Shown: positions 19,668-28,600 of the stretch, piece after piece | How positions within the stretch are numbered: the stretch's first letter is position 1 | How the letters are laid out: each line of letters starts with the position of its first letter | From: Aggregatibacter actinomycetemcomitans | GTDB taxonomy: Bacteria; Pseudomonadota; Gammaproteobacteria; Enterobacterales; Pasteurellaceae | Length of the DNA stretch: 64,000 bases | Assembly: GCA_017160915.1 (NCBI GenBank) | Contig: JACAWG010000027.1 | Location: 1-64,000, forward strand | Reading direction: 5' to 3' | Notes under the pieces: generated by a model | What the model saw: the letters and a program-made list of their open reading frames with translations, nothing else | Databases searched by the model: none | What the model was told of the DNA's origin: nothing | Program-made: the position numbers and the translations under genes

Positions 19668-21494
19668 ATGAAAAAATGGCTTTCACAATTTGTTCAACTG
19701 GCGAAACAAGCCTTGGTTCGGCATCCGATTGAAATCCTCTTGGTGACGTGCTGTGTTGTTCCGGCGTTTAGTGCGGAACCGGAAGAAGTAATGAAAGTGT
19801 ATGCCGATTACCTTGTCTGGTTACCGATCGCTTTTATGCTGGTGAATTTAACCCACGGCAGTAAATATTATCGCTTGAGCGTTCTTATCCCTGTCGCTTT
19901 CGTGCTTGGGGTCAAGTTCTTTGATATTTTTGATCTATTAGGCGGCGCCCGCTTCGCGAGTCTGACCCTCGCGGTTATCGTCATTTTCCTCTGTGAAAAC
20001 GTGGCGAAAAACAACCGCACTTTTATGTTCGGCTTTACCCATAAACTGTTTAACTGCGCCCTTGCCGCACTGATTGCGTTGCTTTTTGGCGCGCTGGGAA
20101 GCGGGCTGGCGGCCGCCATTCAAGGCTTATTCCATGTCAACGTGTATGCGTTTGAGGTTTATCAACGTTTATGGCTCACCGCTTGGATCTGGATTTTCCC
20201 GGTGGCGTATTTGAGTCTGGCACAAAGAAAAGCGCTTTTAGGCGAAGAATGGCATTTAAACGATTTCATCCAAATCCTCTTTAACTGGATTTTATCGCCG
20301 GCATTAATCCTTTATACCTTGGTTATTTACGCCTATGCCGTTTCTATTTTAGTACAGGGCAAAATGCCGGAAGGTATTGTCGCCAATGTGGCGCTTCCGT
20401 ATTTGGTTGCCGCTATCGTGCTTTATGTCGCCCAAGTGTTATTGGATAAGGGAAAATGGCAAAAATTCTACCGCCTGTTGCCATGGCTTAATATCTTGCC
20501 GTTAGCCATGTTGTGGTACGCCATATCCATTCGCATTCACCATTACGGCTTTACCGAAGAGCGCGTGTATTTGGTTATGGGCGCGGTGCTTGTGGTGCTG
20601 TGGAACCTGATTTTGCTTGTTCCGGGCATCAGACAATACCGTCTGATGGCAGGTGTGACCTTGCTTGCGTTGTTAAGCAACAGTTTTGTTATTGATGCCG
20701 ATAAAATCGCTTATAAAGACCAGCTGGTTCGCTTTGATGCCTTTGTGAAAGCGCATCAATTGGTGGATGAGAACGGTAAGTTATCCGGCGAGCGTATTGA
20801 GCAATGGGTAGAAAAAAATCAAGACGGCGATGATGCTGACGCGATTGACGAATTTCGTCAGCTACATCATGCCGTGCTGTTGAATACTAATGAAAAGTGG
20901 CAGGAGGAATTTAAGCAAAAATATGGTATTCCGAAAGAAGACGGACCTTACAAATGGATGCCGTCTTTCAGGGAGAGCCGGGCTTATAAAAATCATTTGA
21001 TAGATTCTTTTAGGATTGAAAATAGACAACAACAGCTTTTCCCTATTCAAGATTACAATCAATTTCTTTGGTATGACGGCGTGGTGGCGAAACGTTATTT
21101 TAGCAGTAGCGATGCCGATGAATGCCGTATTGAGCTGGAAACGGTGATTAATTCGGCGGGCGAAGTCAATCCTGTTGATACGGAATGTGGTAATTTCCTG
21201 CGTGATAATTATCCGCCTGATTTCCTGTTAAGAATACAAGGGAAGAATGGCGAAGAAATGATCTGGAACCTTGATGCCTACCTGCGTGATTTGTTTGTTC
21301 AGCACAATTTGGATATTCATAAAAGACACACTGAAAATGAATTAGAGGTATTCAATGAAGATTTTAAACCTTATGTGGTGATTAACGATACCCTGATTAT
21401 TTTTGATGACTTTAGTATGAAATATGATCGGCGGGGAGAATATGAGGGTTATGTTTTCGAAAATTTATCTATTGAAGGTGTATTATCTAAATAG
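19668..21494 (+). CDS. DUF4153 family membrane protein
   Basis: A 608-residue protein with about ten membrane helices in its first 380 residues and a soluble C-terminal part of about 230 residues rich in Asp, Glu and Tyr. The N-terminal layout, with YRLSVLIPVAFVLGVKFFD and LWLTAWIWIFPVAYLSLAQ, fits the DUF4153 family. I chose the ATG of MKKWLSQFVQ, which follows a GAAGGAAA ribosome site; the frame runs further upstream into sotB. Function is unknown. It lies 19 bases behind sotB and ends at a strong terminator. Confidence 0.7.
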   Translation: MKKWLSQFVQLAKQALVRHPIEILLVTCCVVPAFSAEPEEVMKVYADYLVWLPIAFMLVNLTHGSKYYRLSVLIPVAFVLGVKFFDIFDLLGGARFASLTLAVIVIFLCENVAKNNRTFMFGFTHKLFNCALAALIALLFGALGSGLAAAIQGLFHVNVYAFEVYQRLWLTAWIWIFPVAYLSLAQRKALLGEEWHLNDFIQILFNWILSPALILYTLVIYAYAVSILVQGKMPEGIVANVALPYLVAAIVLYVAQVLLDKGKWQKFYRLLPWLNILPLAMLWYAISIRIHHYGFTEERVYLVMGAVLVVLWNLILLVPGIRQYRLMAGVTLLALLSNSFVIDADKIAYKDQLVRFDAFVKAHQLVDENGKLSGERIEQWVEKNQDGDDADAIDEFRQLHHAVLLNTNEKWQEEFKQKYGIPKEDGPYKWMPSFRESRAYKNHLIDSFRIENRQQQLFPIQDYNQFLWYDGVVAKRYFSSSDADECRIELETVINSAGEVNPVDTECGNFLRDNYPPDFLLRIQGKNGEEMIWNLDAYLRDLFVQHNLDIHKRHTENELEVFNEDFKPYVVINDTLIIFDDFSMKYDRRGEYEGYVFENLSIEGVLSK

Positions 21495-21504
21495 TTAAGA
21501 CGAA

Positions 21505-21534
21505 AAAAGTGCGGTGATTTTTCACCGCACTTTT
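21505..21534. terminator. Bidirectional terminator from paired uptake signals
   Basis: AAAAGTGCGGTGA pairs with TCACCGCACTTTT over a four-base loop, with T-rich flanks on both strands. It sits between two convergent genes, the DUF4153 gene and the TonB-dependent receptor gene. Confidence 0.85.
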
Positions 21535-21557
21535 GTTTTACCTAATAATTCGTGAAA

Positions 21558-23570
21558 TTAGAATTTGTAAGACACGGAAAGTTTATAGTTGCGACCCGGG
21601 TCGAGATCCACTGAATCATAGTATTGTGTACTTTGATCTTTGTAGGCTTTATTGAAGATATTATCTACGCCGAAAGTGAGTTCCAATCCTTTCACCTGCT
21701 CAGGAGCCCAGGAAACGTAAGCGTTGCTCACGGAGTAGGATTGTTTCAGCGTATATTCCGGCACATATACCGGTCTTTGACGGGAAGCGATATTGTTTTC
21801 TGCGTAGATATTGATGCCGCGTACCCACATAGTATTCCAGCCCAATTCCACATGATAGCTCGGCATGTAATAGCTTAGGGAAAGATTGTAACGATCGCCG
21901 GTATCCGGGAACGCGTTAAAACCGTCTCTGCCTTTGACTTGTGAGCCTACGTCCGTGGTTTGTTTGCTTCTGGCGCGGGCGTAGCCTAAACCGACGGTAA
22001 AGTCTTCAATGCGGTATTTGGCGGATGCTTCAACCCCTTTTAGTCTCACCGCACCAACGCTTTGGTAGCCGCTGAAACCGCCTAAATTGACATTTTTGTT
22101 GATGTTGTCATAGTCGGTTTGGAAGTATTTTGCGGTAATGGAGAAGGAATCGTTGCCGCTGAAGACATTCTCTTTGGCAAAATTAAAACCGCCTTCTTTA
22201 TTGTCGCCGCGAATGGCTTCAAGCGAAGGTGAGTAACCGCGCGAACCGTTTAATGTAACTTCACCGGCGTCCGGACCTTTAAATAATTCGGTGTAGTTGG
22301 CGAACAGCATTAACTCATCGGTAACCAGATATTTCAAGCCGAGCGCTTTGGAAAAACGGTGATAGCTTTTATTAAAGGTCGGTGCCAAGCGGGCTTTATG
22401 GTGATCATAGCGCAGTCCCGGCGTAACAATGAAATCACCGAATGCGATTTGATCTTCCAAGTAAATGGATGTGCTACCGACTTTGGTTGTATAGCCGTTC
22501 GGACCGTCGTCATAGGCTCTGGCTTTCGTGTTGAAATATTCGCCGCCGACCAACACCGCGTGATGCGTCGGACCTAAGTCAAAATCGGACGTATTGGAAA
22601 GGGTTCCGCCGACGGTGCGGATATTGGTTTGACGGCTTCCCATGGAAGATGTTTTGGAATCCGTATTGTAGATATTTGCTTTCACGTTCACCAACGGATT
22701 TTCACTCGGTTTAAAACCGTAGGAAAGGGTGTAGGTTTTACGTTGTAGCTCGGTGTAAGCACGTGCATGGTTTGCCCGTCTATATTCAGCCTGACCTTCC
22801 TGCGGAACGTCACCCAAGCACATACCGAAGTTCGCACGGAAGCAGCTCAGCGCCGTATTGGTATAACGTTCGGCGGAAACTTTAACCCATTGATCAGGAC
22901 TGATATTATATTTGGCTTTGAACAAATAATCCTGCAAGTGTCCCTTGTTGGCATTTTTCAAACCGTTTCCGTCTTTACCGTCTTGTTGGTGGCGGTAGTT
23001 GAAATAGCCCAACAAATCTAAGTCGCCGGCACGCCCGTATAACATTGCCGTGCCTTGGTGAGAGTTTCCGTTGCTACCCCAACCGTATTTTACTTTACCG
23101 CCGAAGTTCTGACCTTCTTCCAGCATATCTGCCGCGTCAACGGTTTCAAACTTCATGGAACCGCCCAAAGAACCTGCGCCGGCAACAACAGAGTTTGAGC
23201 CCACATCAATATCCACCCGTTTCAGAATTTCAGGATCAATACCGTAGTTGCCCGAATGGTGGAAGGCATAACCGTTTTGGCGTGCACCGTCGATGGTTAC
23301 GGTGAGATATTCTTCGGAAACCCCGCGAATGTTATAGCGTTCTACCACGGAACGACCGCCGTTCACATTCACCCCCGGCACGCCGCGCAATACATCGGAC
23401 ATTTTGGTGGCTTGACGAACTTTTACTACCCCTTTGGCTGCCACATTGGAGACCTGTGGTGAGTAATTGTCACTGACGACATCGATGGTGTCTAATTGAT
23501 CCGGATTTGCGTACACGTTCAACGTGACAAACGCGGCGAGAGGGAGGAGAGTAAAGCTTGATTTTCTCAT
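21558..23570 (-). CDS. TonB-dependent outer-membrane receptor, haem/haemoglobin type
   Basis: A 670-residue receptor with a signal peptide (cleavage after VYA near residue 22). A TonB box-like LDTIDVVSD and a plug domain (DVLRGVPGVNVNGG, YNIRGVSEEYLTVTIDGARQ) follow, then a 22-strand barrel ending in KLSVSYKF with the usual terminal Phe. The region equivalent to the FRAP/NPNL haem-receptor motifs reads YTELFKGPDAGEV and later NKEGGFNF, so it is diverged. A Cys pair in SCFRANFGMCLG may brace an outer loop. The substrate is probably haem or another iron source; this is not proven from sequence. Confidence 0.85.
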   Translation of the reverse strand: MRKSSFTLLPLAAFVTLNVYANPDQLDTIDVVSDNYSPQVSNVAAKGVVKVRQATKMSDVLRGVPGVNVNGGRSVVERYNIRGVSEEYLTVTIDGARQNGYAFHHSGNYGIDPEILKRVDIDVGSNSVVAGAGSLGGSMKFETVDAADMLEEGQNFGGKVKYGWGSNGNSHQGTAMLYGRAGDLDLLGYFNYRHQQDGKDGNGLKNANKGHLQDYLFKAKYNISPDQWVKVSAERYTNTALSCFRANFGMCLGDVPQEGQAEYRRANHARAYTELQRKTYTLSYGFKPSENPLVNVKANIYNTDSKTSSMGSRQTNIRTVGGTLSNTSDFDLGPTHHAVLVGGEYFNTKARAYDDGPNGYTTKVGSTSIYLEDQIAFGDFIVTPGLRYDHHKARLAPTFNKSYHRFSKALGLKYLVTDELMLFANYTELFKGPDAGEVTLNGSRGYSPSLEAIRGDNKEGGFNFAKENVFSGNDSFSITAKYFQTDYDNINKNVNLGGFSGYQSVGAVRLKGVEASAKYRIEDFTVGLGYARARSKQTTDVGSQVKGRDGFNAFPDTGDRYNLSLSYYMPSYHVELGWNTMWVRGINIYAENNIASRQRPVYVPEYTLKQSYSVSNAYVSWAPEQVKGLELTFGVDNIFNKAYKDQSTQYYDSVDLDPGRNYKLSVSYKF

Positions 23571-23591
23571 GTTTATTCCTTGGAGTTATGT

Positions 23592-23612
23592 TAATTATTG
23601 CGAATTATTATT
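23592..23612 (-). promoter_or_regulatory. Possible Fur box upstream of the receptor gene
   Basis: The minus strand reads AATAATAATTCGCAATAATT-like, about 25 bases before the receptor start. It resembles repeated NATAAT hexamers as in Fur sites but has mismatches in its centre. This is weak evidence from sequence alone; the iron-linked gene beside it makes the reading more likely. Confidence 0.3.
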
Positions 23613-23911
23613 GTTTCTTTTCTTGTTAAGGTCAAGCCGGTTTTATGACGAAAAATCACAAAAATAACTTGATTTTTTAGCAGGCTTTGTAGCGCTTGAA
23701 TTAAGTCTTTGTATTATTTTAAAAAGGTCTGTTTTTTATTCAAAAGAGAAGTATTTTTTCGGTAAAAAAATAAAGAAAAAGATGGAAAAAGAAATCGGTT
23801 TCATGAATAGGGAGACATCACTTAGCACAAATTTTCTCCAATAAAAGCGGAAAACCGGAAATCGCGTGAGAATTTTAAGAGGATTCGGTTATATAAAAGG
23901 AAAATAACAAT

Positions 23912-23935
23912 CCGCACGTAAAACGTGCGGTTTTT
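23912..23935 (+). terminator. Short GC-rich hairpin with T-run
   Basis: CCGCACGT-AAA-ACGTGCGG followed by five T residues. It sits just outside or at the edge of the IS200-type element. It may protect the element from outside transcription or be a chromosomal terminator. The 23,571-23,911 stretch before it holds no gene that I can support. Confidence 0.6.
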
Positions 23936-23960
23936 AGGCTACCCTATAAGGGCCTAGTAC

Positions 23961-23988
23961 TTCACATGCCCTTCAAAGGGCATGTGAA
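23961..23988. repeat. Perfect palindrome at the tnpA 3' side of the insertion sequence
   Basis: Thirteen-base arms (TTCACATGCCCTT and AAGGGCATGTGAA) around a two-base centre. In IS200/IS605 elements such subterminal hairpins are what TnpA binds in single-stranded DNA. Confidence 0.75.
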
Positions 23989-24017
23989 AACCAACAACCG
24001 TGAAATAACTCTATGAC

Positions 24018-24482
24018 CTACCCCTTAAAGGGGTCCACATATTCTTTCTTCGATAAATTATCCTGAATCATGTCTTCCTTTTCCTGATTCCTTATATACT
24101 CCTCCACTGTCTTTGTATTTAGCCCTACCGTGCTTACATAATAGCCTTTCGACCAAAAATGTCGGTTACCATATTTGTATTTTAGGTTTGCGTGCCTTTC
24201 AAAAATCATTAACGATGATTTTCCCTTTAAATACCCCATAAAACTTGATACCGATAATTTCGGCGGTATTTTTAGAAGCATATGAATATGATCTCTCATT
24301 GCGTGTGCTTCTATTATTTCCACATTTTTATAGTCGCATAATTGCCTTAATATGCTACCTATATCCGTTCTAAGCTTTCCATAAATAGCTTTTCTTCTAT
24401 ATTTCGGGGTGAAAACAATGTGGTACTTACAGTTCCATTTGGTGTGTGATAGACTTGAATCGTCATGGGCTTTACTTACCAT
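24018..24482 (-). CDS. tnpA: IS200-type Y1 transposase TnpA
   Basis: A 154-residue single-strand transposase of the HUH class. The HUH motif is His65-Ile-His67 in RDHIHMLLK, and the catalytic tyrosine is Tyr129 in VEEYIRNQE. Further family marks are YHIVFTPKYRR near residue 20 and SVSSFMGYLKGKSS near 77. The length of about 150 is complete, and the frame is intact, so it may still be active. The last codons (DPFKG) form a small CCCCTT-AAGGGG palindrome. Known members of this family move by single-strand excision and insertion. Confidence 0.95.
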   Translation of the reverse strand: MVSKAHDDSSLSHTKWNCKYHIVFTPKYRRKAIYGKLRTDIGSILRQLCDYKNVEIIEAHAMRDHIHMLLKIPPKLSVSSFMGYLKGKSSLMIFERHANLKYKYGNRHFWSKGYYVSTVGLNTKTVEEYIRNQEKEDMIQDNLSKKEYVDPFKG

Positions 24483-24597
24483 TGACTTATCCTCCTATAT
24501 CTTGAATTTTGGTTGTCAGCCTTATTCATTATATAGTGAGGATTTTTTATGTTGACCGCTTAAGCTCTTTGATTCCATACGCATAGCGTACGGTTTT

Positions 24598-24622
24598 TAT
24601 AGCTAGACATTGTCTAGCTATA
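24598..24622. repeat. Palindrome at the tnpA 5' side of the insertion sequence
   Basis: Twelve-base arms (TATAGCTAGACA and TGTCTAGCTATA) around one T. Its position upstream of tnpA fits the left-end recognition hairpin of an IS200-type element. A shorter inverted repeat, CGCATAGCG-like, lies just before it near 24580. Confidence 0.7.
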
Positions 24623-24626
24623 ATAT

Positions 24627-24657
24627 AAAAGTGCGGTGATTTTTCACCGCACTTTTT
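24627..24657. terminator. Terminator downstream of der
   Basis: AAAAGTGCGGTGA pairs with TCACCGCACTTTT across four T residues, directly after the der stop on the minus strand. Nearly the same stem-loop as at 21505-21534. Confidence 0.8.
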
Positions 24658-24660
24658 ACG

Positions 24661-26202
24661 TTATTTTTTCGCTTTCTTAATAAACTTCATTAAACGTTTA
24701 CGCTTGCGTAATTGGTTCGGCGTGAGTTTATTGCGTCTGCCGGCAAACGGGTTGTTGCCTTCCTGGAATTGCAGTCGAATCGGCGAGCCGATGATTTTCA
24801 GGCTACGGCGGAAATGGTTGGACAAATAACGTTTATAGGAATCCGGTAATTTATCCACTTGGTTGCCGTGAATCACAATAATCGGTGGGTTGTAACCGCC
24901 CGGGTGGGCATATTTGAGTTTTACCCGACGACCGCTAATCATCGGCGGTTGATGTTCTTCCGTGGCGATTTGCAAAATACGCGTCAGCATGGAGGTGGTC
25001 ATTTTTTGTGTGGCACATTCGTAGGCTTCTTTGATGGAATCAAATAAATTGCCGACGCCGCTGCCGTGTAAGGCGGAAATAAAATGCACGCGGGCAAAAT
25101 CAATGAAATCCAAACGGCGATCCAGTTCCGATTTCACCCGATCTTTCACTTCCGTATCTAAGCCGTCCCATTTATTCACCACGATCACCAGCGAGCGACC
25201 GGCGTTTAAAATAAAGCCGAGCAGGGATAAATCCTGATCGGAAATGTTTTCACGCGCGTCAATCACCAATAACACTACGTTAGCGTCCTGAATGGCTTGC
25301 AGGGTTTTGATGACGGAAAATTTTTCCACCGCTAAATGCACCTTGCCCCGTTTACGCACGCCGGCGGTGTCGATGAGGGTGTAATCCTGACCGTCGCGTT
25401 CCATGGGAATATAAATGCTGTCGCGGGTGGTGCCCGGCAAGTCGTAAACCACCACGCGATCTTCGCCTAAAATGCGGTTGGTCAGCGTGGATTTACCGAC
25501 GTTCGGGCGCCCTACAATAGCGATTTTGATATTTTTCTTATCGGGTGTTTGTTCCTGCGCCAGTTCTTCGTCTAAAAGTGCGGTGTCTTCTTCGTTTGAA
25601 AAATCGAAGTCCTCGTCCCATTCGTCGAATTCGGCAGCGTTGGTATCATTGGAAGAAACGTCGGTATTTTCCACCGCACTTTCTTCGCTTTCTTCCGTAA
25701 TTTGCTCCGCCAACGGGCTAAGTACCTGTTCCATTAAGCTCACAATGCCGCGCCCTTGAGAAGCGGCGATTTGGGCAATGTCGCCCAAGCCTAATTGGTA
25801 AAATTCGGCGCAGTGGGAATCCGCATCAATGCCATCCACTTTATTGGCGACCACCACCGTGGTTTTGTTTTGGCGCTGGCGTAAATAATTGGCGATGCCA
25901 ATGTCCGCCGAGGTTAATCCTGCGCGGGCATCCACCAAAAAGAGAACGATATCCGCTTCTTCGATGGCGAGTAGGGATTGCTCCGCCATTTTTTCTTCTA
26001 CGCCTTCTTCCGTGCCGTCGATACCGCCCGTATCAATGACGATAAAGTCATGGCCGGCAAGGTGGGCGTGACCGTATTTGCGATCACGGGTTAAGCCGGG
26101 AAAATCGGCGACAAGGGCGTCGCGGGTGCGGGTCAGGCGATTGAATAGGGTGGATTTTCCCACATTCGGGCGACCCACCAAGGCAACTACGGGAGTTGTC
26201 AT
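24661..26202 (-). CDS. der: Ribosome-assembly GTPase Der (EngA)
   Basis: A 513-residue tandem GTPase needed for 50S ribosomal subunit assembly. The first G domain has [12 protein letters not shown] near residue 10, DTGG and NKVDG. The second has [12 protein letters not shown] near 231, [10 protein letters not shown] and NKWDG. A KH-like domain closes the protein, ending in a lysine-rich tail. An acidic linker of about 50 residues ([23 protein letters not shown] in outline) separates the G domains, longer than in many species. An AAGAGG ribosome site precedes the ATG. Confidence 0.97.
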   Translation of the reverse strand: MTTPVVALVGRPNVGKSTLFNRLTRTRDALVADFPGLTRDRKYGHAHLAGHDFIVIDTGGIDGTEEGVEEKMAEQSLLAIEEADIVLFLVDARAGLTSADIGIANYLRQRQNKTTVVVANKVDGIDADSHCAEFYQLGLGDIAQIAASQGRGIVSLMEQVLSPLAEQITEESEESAVENTDVSSNDTNAAEFDEWDEDFDFSNEEDTALLDEELAQEQTPDKKNIKIAIVGRPNVGKSTLTNRILGEDRVVVYDLPGTTRDSIYIPMERDGQDYTLIDTAGVRKRGKVHLAVEKFSVIKTLQAIQDANVVLLVIDARENISDQDLSLLGFILNAGRSLVIVVNKWDGLDTEVKDRVKSELDRRLDFIDFARVHFISALHGSGVGNLFDSIKEAYECATQKMTTSMLTRILQIATEEHQPPMISGRRVKLKYAHPGGYNPPIIVIHGNQVDKLPDSYKRYLSNHFRRSLKIIGSPIRLQFQEGNNPFAGRRNKLTPNQLRKRKRLMKFIKKAKK

Positions 26203-26486
26203 AAAAACCTCTTATAAATGAAATGTGCCACGGGAAGATTGACATCGGCACTTGAAAAATGGCAGGCATTATAGCGGATTTTAGCCATGATGAGAAATCA
26301 CAAGGCTTTGACGTGATAATTTATTTCTAAAAATCACTTTAAAAATTTTCTGTCGGCATTATATTAAATAGGTGAAATTTTATACCGATCATCTCATCAA
26401 TTCATGCAATGCCGCAGGGCGTTCTTACACTTGGCGGCAAATCAAACCGAATAATAGCATTTAGACATTAAGCAATAAGGATAACT

Positions 26487-27470
26487 ATGGCAAAACAAAA
26501 CTATTACGAGATATTAGGCGTGGATAAAAATGCCGATCTCGATGCAATTAAAAAGGCGTATCGCAAATTGGTGCGCAAATATCACCCCGATGTCAGCAAA
26601 GATCCCGACGCGGTGCAAAAAACCGCCGAGGTGAATGAGGCTTATGAAACCTTGAAAGATTCGCAAAAACGGGCGGAATACGATGAAATGCTGGCGAACC
26701 CGTTTGGTGCGGGGCAAGGAAATCCGTTTGGCGGCGCACATCAGGGCAATCCGTTTGAAGGCGCATACGGCGATGGCAGCGGTTTCCGTCATTATGAATT
26801 CCACAGCGGTGCGGGCGGTGAACCGTTTGGTCAGGGAGATTTCCATTTTGAGGATTTATTCTCCGCTTTCGGTCGTCGCGGTCAGCAACAATCACAAACG
26901 CGCCAAACCGGGCCGATAAAAGGCGAGGATCAACACGCCGAGCTCAGCATTGATATTTCGGCGGCGTATCAGGGTGCGGAGCGTTCTTTAAGCCTGAATA
27001 TGCCGACCATTGACGAGCACGGACGAATTATTCAACAAACCAAAACCCTGAATGTGAAAATTCCGAAAGGCATTGCCGAAGGGCAACAAATCCGCCTGTC
27101 AGGGCAGGGCTTACCGGGCATCAACGGCGGTACAAGCGGAGATTTATACTTGAAAATCCGTTTCCATGAACAGCCTGATCTCTATGTGAAAAACAAAAAA
27201 GACGTTTGTCAGACCATCGATATTTTTCCATGGCAGGCGGCGCTGGGCGGCAAAACCGTGGTGTCCACCATCGGCGGAAAACTGCAAATCAACCTGCCGG
27301 CGAACAGTCAAAGCGGTAAAAGTATTCGTTTGAAAGGCAAAGGCATTCCGGCGAAAGACGCGGGCGATTTGTATTTGAATATTCGTATTGTGGTGCCGGC
27401 GGTAGAAAACGAGGCGGATCGTGCCGCATGGGAACAATTAAGCGCGCATTTTGCCGCGAAACAGGCGTAA
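26487..27470 (+). CDS. cbpA: DnaJ-like co-chaperone CbpA
   Basis: A 327-residue J-protein. The J domain is at residues 1-70 with the HPD triad in KYHPDVSKDP. A Gly/Phe-rich stretch (repeats of NPFGG, NPFEG) covers residues about 72-125, and two C-terminal beta-sandwich substrate domains follow. No zinc-finger cysteines are present, which separates CbpA from DnaJ proper. CbpA works with DnaK and can bind curved DNA in E. coli. The next gene encodes its inhibitor CbpM, confirming the identity. About 280 bases with no clear gene precede it. Confidence 0.93.
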   Translation: MAKQNYYEILGVDKNADLDAIKKAYRKLVRKYHPDVSKDPDAVQKTAEVNEAYETLKDSQKRAEYDEMLANPFGAGQGNPFGGAHQGNPFEGAYGDGSGFRHYEFHSGAGGEPFGQGDFHFEDLFSAFGRRGQQQSQTRQTGPIKGEDQHAELSIDISAAYQGAERSLSLNMPTIDEHGRIIQQTKTLNVKIPKGIAEGQQIRLSGQGLPGINGGTSGDLYLKIRFHEQPDLYVKNKKDVCQTIDIFPWQAALGGKTVVSTIGGKLQINLPANSQSGKSIRLKGKGIPAKDAGDLYLNIRIVVPAVENEADRAAWEQLSAHFAAKQA

Positions 27471-27492
27471 CACAGAATAAGGAATGGACGTT

Positions 27493-27783
27493 ATGAAACA
27501 AGATATTGATATTAAACTGAGTTTTAGTGAGATGTTGAATGTGTGCGCCGGTGAACGGCAGTGGTTATTGGCGCTGATTGACGAAGGCATTATTTCTGTG
27601 GAAGGGCATCCGGAGCAGGCGGTATTTAGCGGCTTCCAAATGGCGCGTGTGCGTCGCGCCCACCGCTTAAGCCATGATTTTGAAGCCAGCGTGCCTGCCT
27701 TGAGTTTGATTATGCAACTACTTGATGAAGTGGAAGAATTGCGTAAGCAAACGCGCTCCATTTCGTTGTTAAGCGATCACTAA
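27493..27783 (+). CDS. cbpM: CbpA modulator CbpM
   Basis: A 96-residue protein of the CbpM/MerR-like family that binds the CbpA J domain and blocks its activity. The pattern LSFSEMLNVCAGERQWLLALIDEGII at the N-terminus and a C-terminal coiled-coil-like helix (LIMQLLDEVEELRKQT) match. I use the second ATG because AAGGA lies at the right distance from it and too close to the first. It follows cbpA by 22 bases and ends at a strong terminator. Confidence 0.9.
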   Translation: MKQDIDIKLSFSEMLNVCAGERQWLLALIDEGIISVEGHPEQAVFSGFQMARVRRAHRLSHDFEASVPALSLIMQLLDEVEELRKQTRSISLLSDH

Positions 27784-27801
27784 AAAACATTTGAAAAACA
27801 C

Positions 27802-27840
27802 ACCGCACTTTTTGTCAAAAGTGCGGTTTTCTTTTTTCTT
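27802..27840 (+). terminator. Terminator after cbpM
   Basis: ACCGCACTTTT pairs with AAAAGTGCGGT over a four-base loop, followed by a T/C-rich tail (TTTCTTTTTTCTT). It separates the cbpAM operon from the polysaccharide leader. Confidence 0.85.
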
Positions 27841-28560
27841 ATTTTGTAAATTTAATGTAAGCAAATGTGATCTTTGTGTCAATTATGTAAGTTATTATTG
27901 GGTTGTGTAAAAGGATATATTTTTATCTTTTAATTAATTTTAATTTCACCTTTTTATTCTTTATTTCTTTCCTCTTCTTTTTCTCTGTTCTTCATTGATG
28001 TTATTTAATGTATTGTTTTATCAATATGTTACGTTGATTGTTGTGCTTTTGTTCTGTTTGTTTTTTGCTGACAGGTTTTAGCATGAAATGCGTTTGATTT
28101 TATATTTTTAAATTTTTAACCTTATTTATTAACCTCAATATTATTAATTATTAACGCTGTTTATTTGTTATTATTTTATTAATTTGGATTGATTTGTATT
28201 TTAATTTTTAAATATTTTAACCATGGTGTTTAAATCTTTTTTGTAAATTTATTTTGATTTTAATTTTATAGTGTGAAATTCATTAAAAATTAATTTTATT
28301 AATTTAATCAATTTGTTATGCTTTGTTTTGGAGTGCGTGATTTCTTGTTTTATTAAACTTTAAAAAGTATTTAAATTTTCTCTTGTCTGGTTCGACCAGT
28401 TTTATTTAAAGGGAACTGTTTGGTCATCTTATTAGTCATATTTGTGTCATGTGGAGCTATATTTAATGATATTTGTTATCCTGCTTTCATGCGTGATTGG
28501 ATTTTTCAAGTATGTAAAGATAAATTCAGCTCGTTACGTTAAATACAAGAGATGTCATTT
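27841..28560 (+). promoter_or_regulatory. Long AT-rich leader of the polysaccharide locus
   Basis: About 700 bases of markedly AT-rich DNA with many A/T tracts (runs like TTTTAATTTT), unlike the flanking genes. No conserved gene is present. A small palindrome CTGGT-TCG-ACCAG lies at 28387-28399. I looked for the ops/JUMPstart element (GGCGGTAG) and saw none. The stretch probably holds the promoter of the polysaccharide operon and could bind an H-NS-type silencer; this is inference from composition. Confidence 0.55.
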
Positions 28561-28600
28561 ATGGATCTTAAGAATTATAAAATCGGTGTTATTGGCTTAG
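28466..28600 (+). CDS. Possible 44-residue leader peptide overlapping the first sugar gene
   Basis: An ATG with a GGAG ribosome site nine bases upstream opens a frame for a small hydrophobic protein: a membrane-like stretch (MIFVILLSCVIGFF) followed by a basic tail. It overlaps the wbpA-like start in another frame and stops 40 bases inside that gene. It may be a leader peptide that couples translation, the remnant of a longer membrane protein, or chance. No family is recognised. Confidence 0.25.
   Translation: MIFVILLSCVIGFFKYVKINSARYVKYKRCHLWILRIIKSVLLA

Larger units (their letters stand above)
23941..24622 (-). mobile_element. IS200/IS605-family insertion sequence (tnpA only)
   Basis: A compact element of about 680 bases with a single Y1 transposase gene and no terminal inverted repeats, as expected for this family. 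Hairpins mark both ends: a perfect 13-base-arm palindrome at 23961-23988 (TTCACATGCCCTT arm) and a 12-base-arm palindrome at 24598-24622 (TATAGCTAGACA arm). Exact boundaries cannot be fixed from one copy. It is inserted between the TonB-dependent receptor and der, so it interrupts no gene. No tnpB accompanies it. Confidence 0.8.

Noticed and set aside
23620-23911. Possible small gene between the TonB receptor and the insertion sequence
   Set aside because: No frame of useful length with a ribosome site; A/T-rich spacer only.
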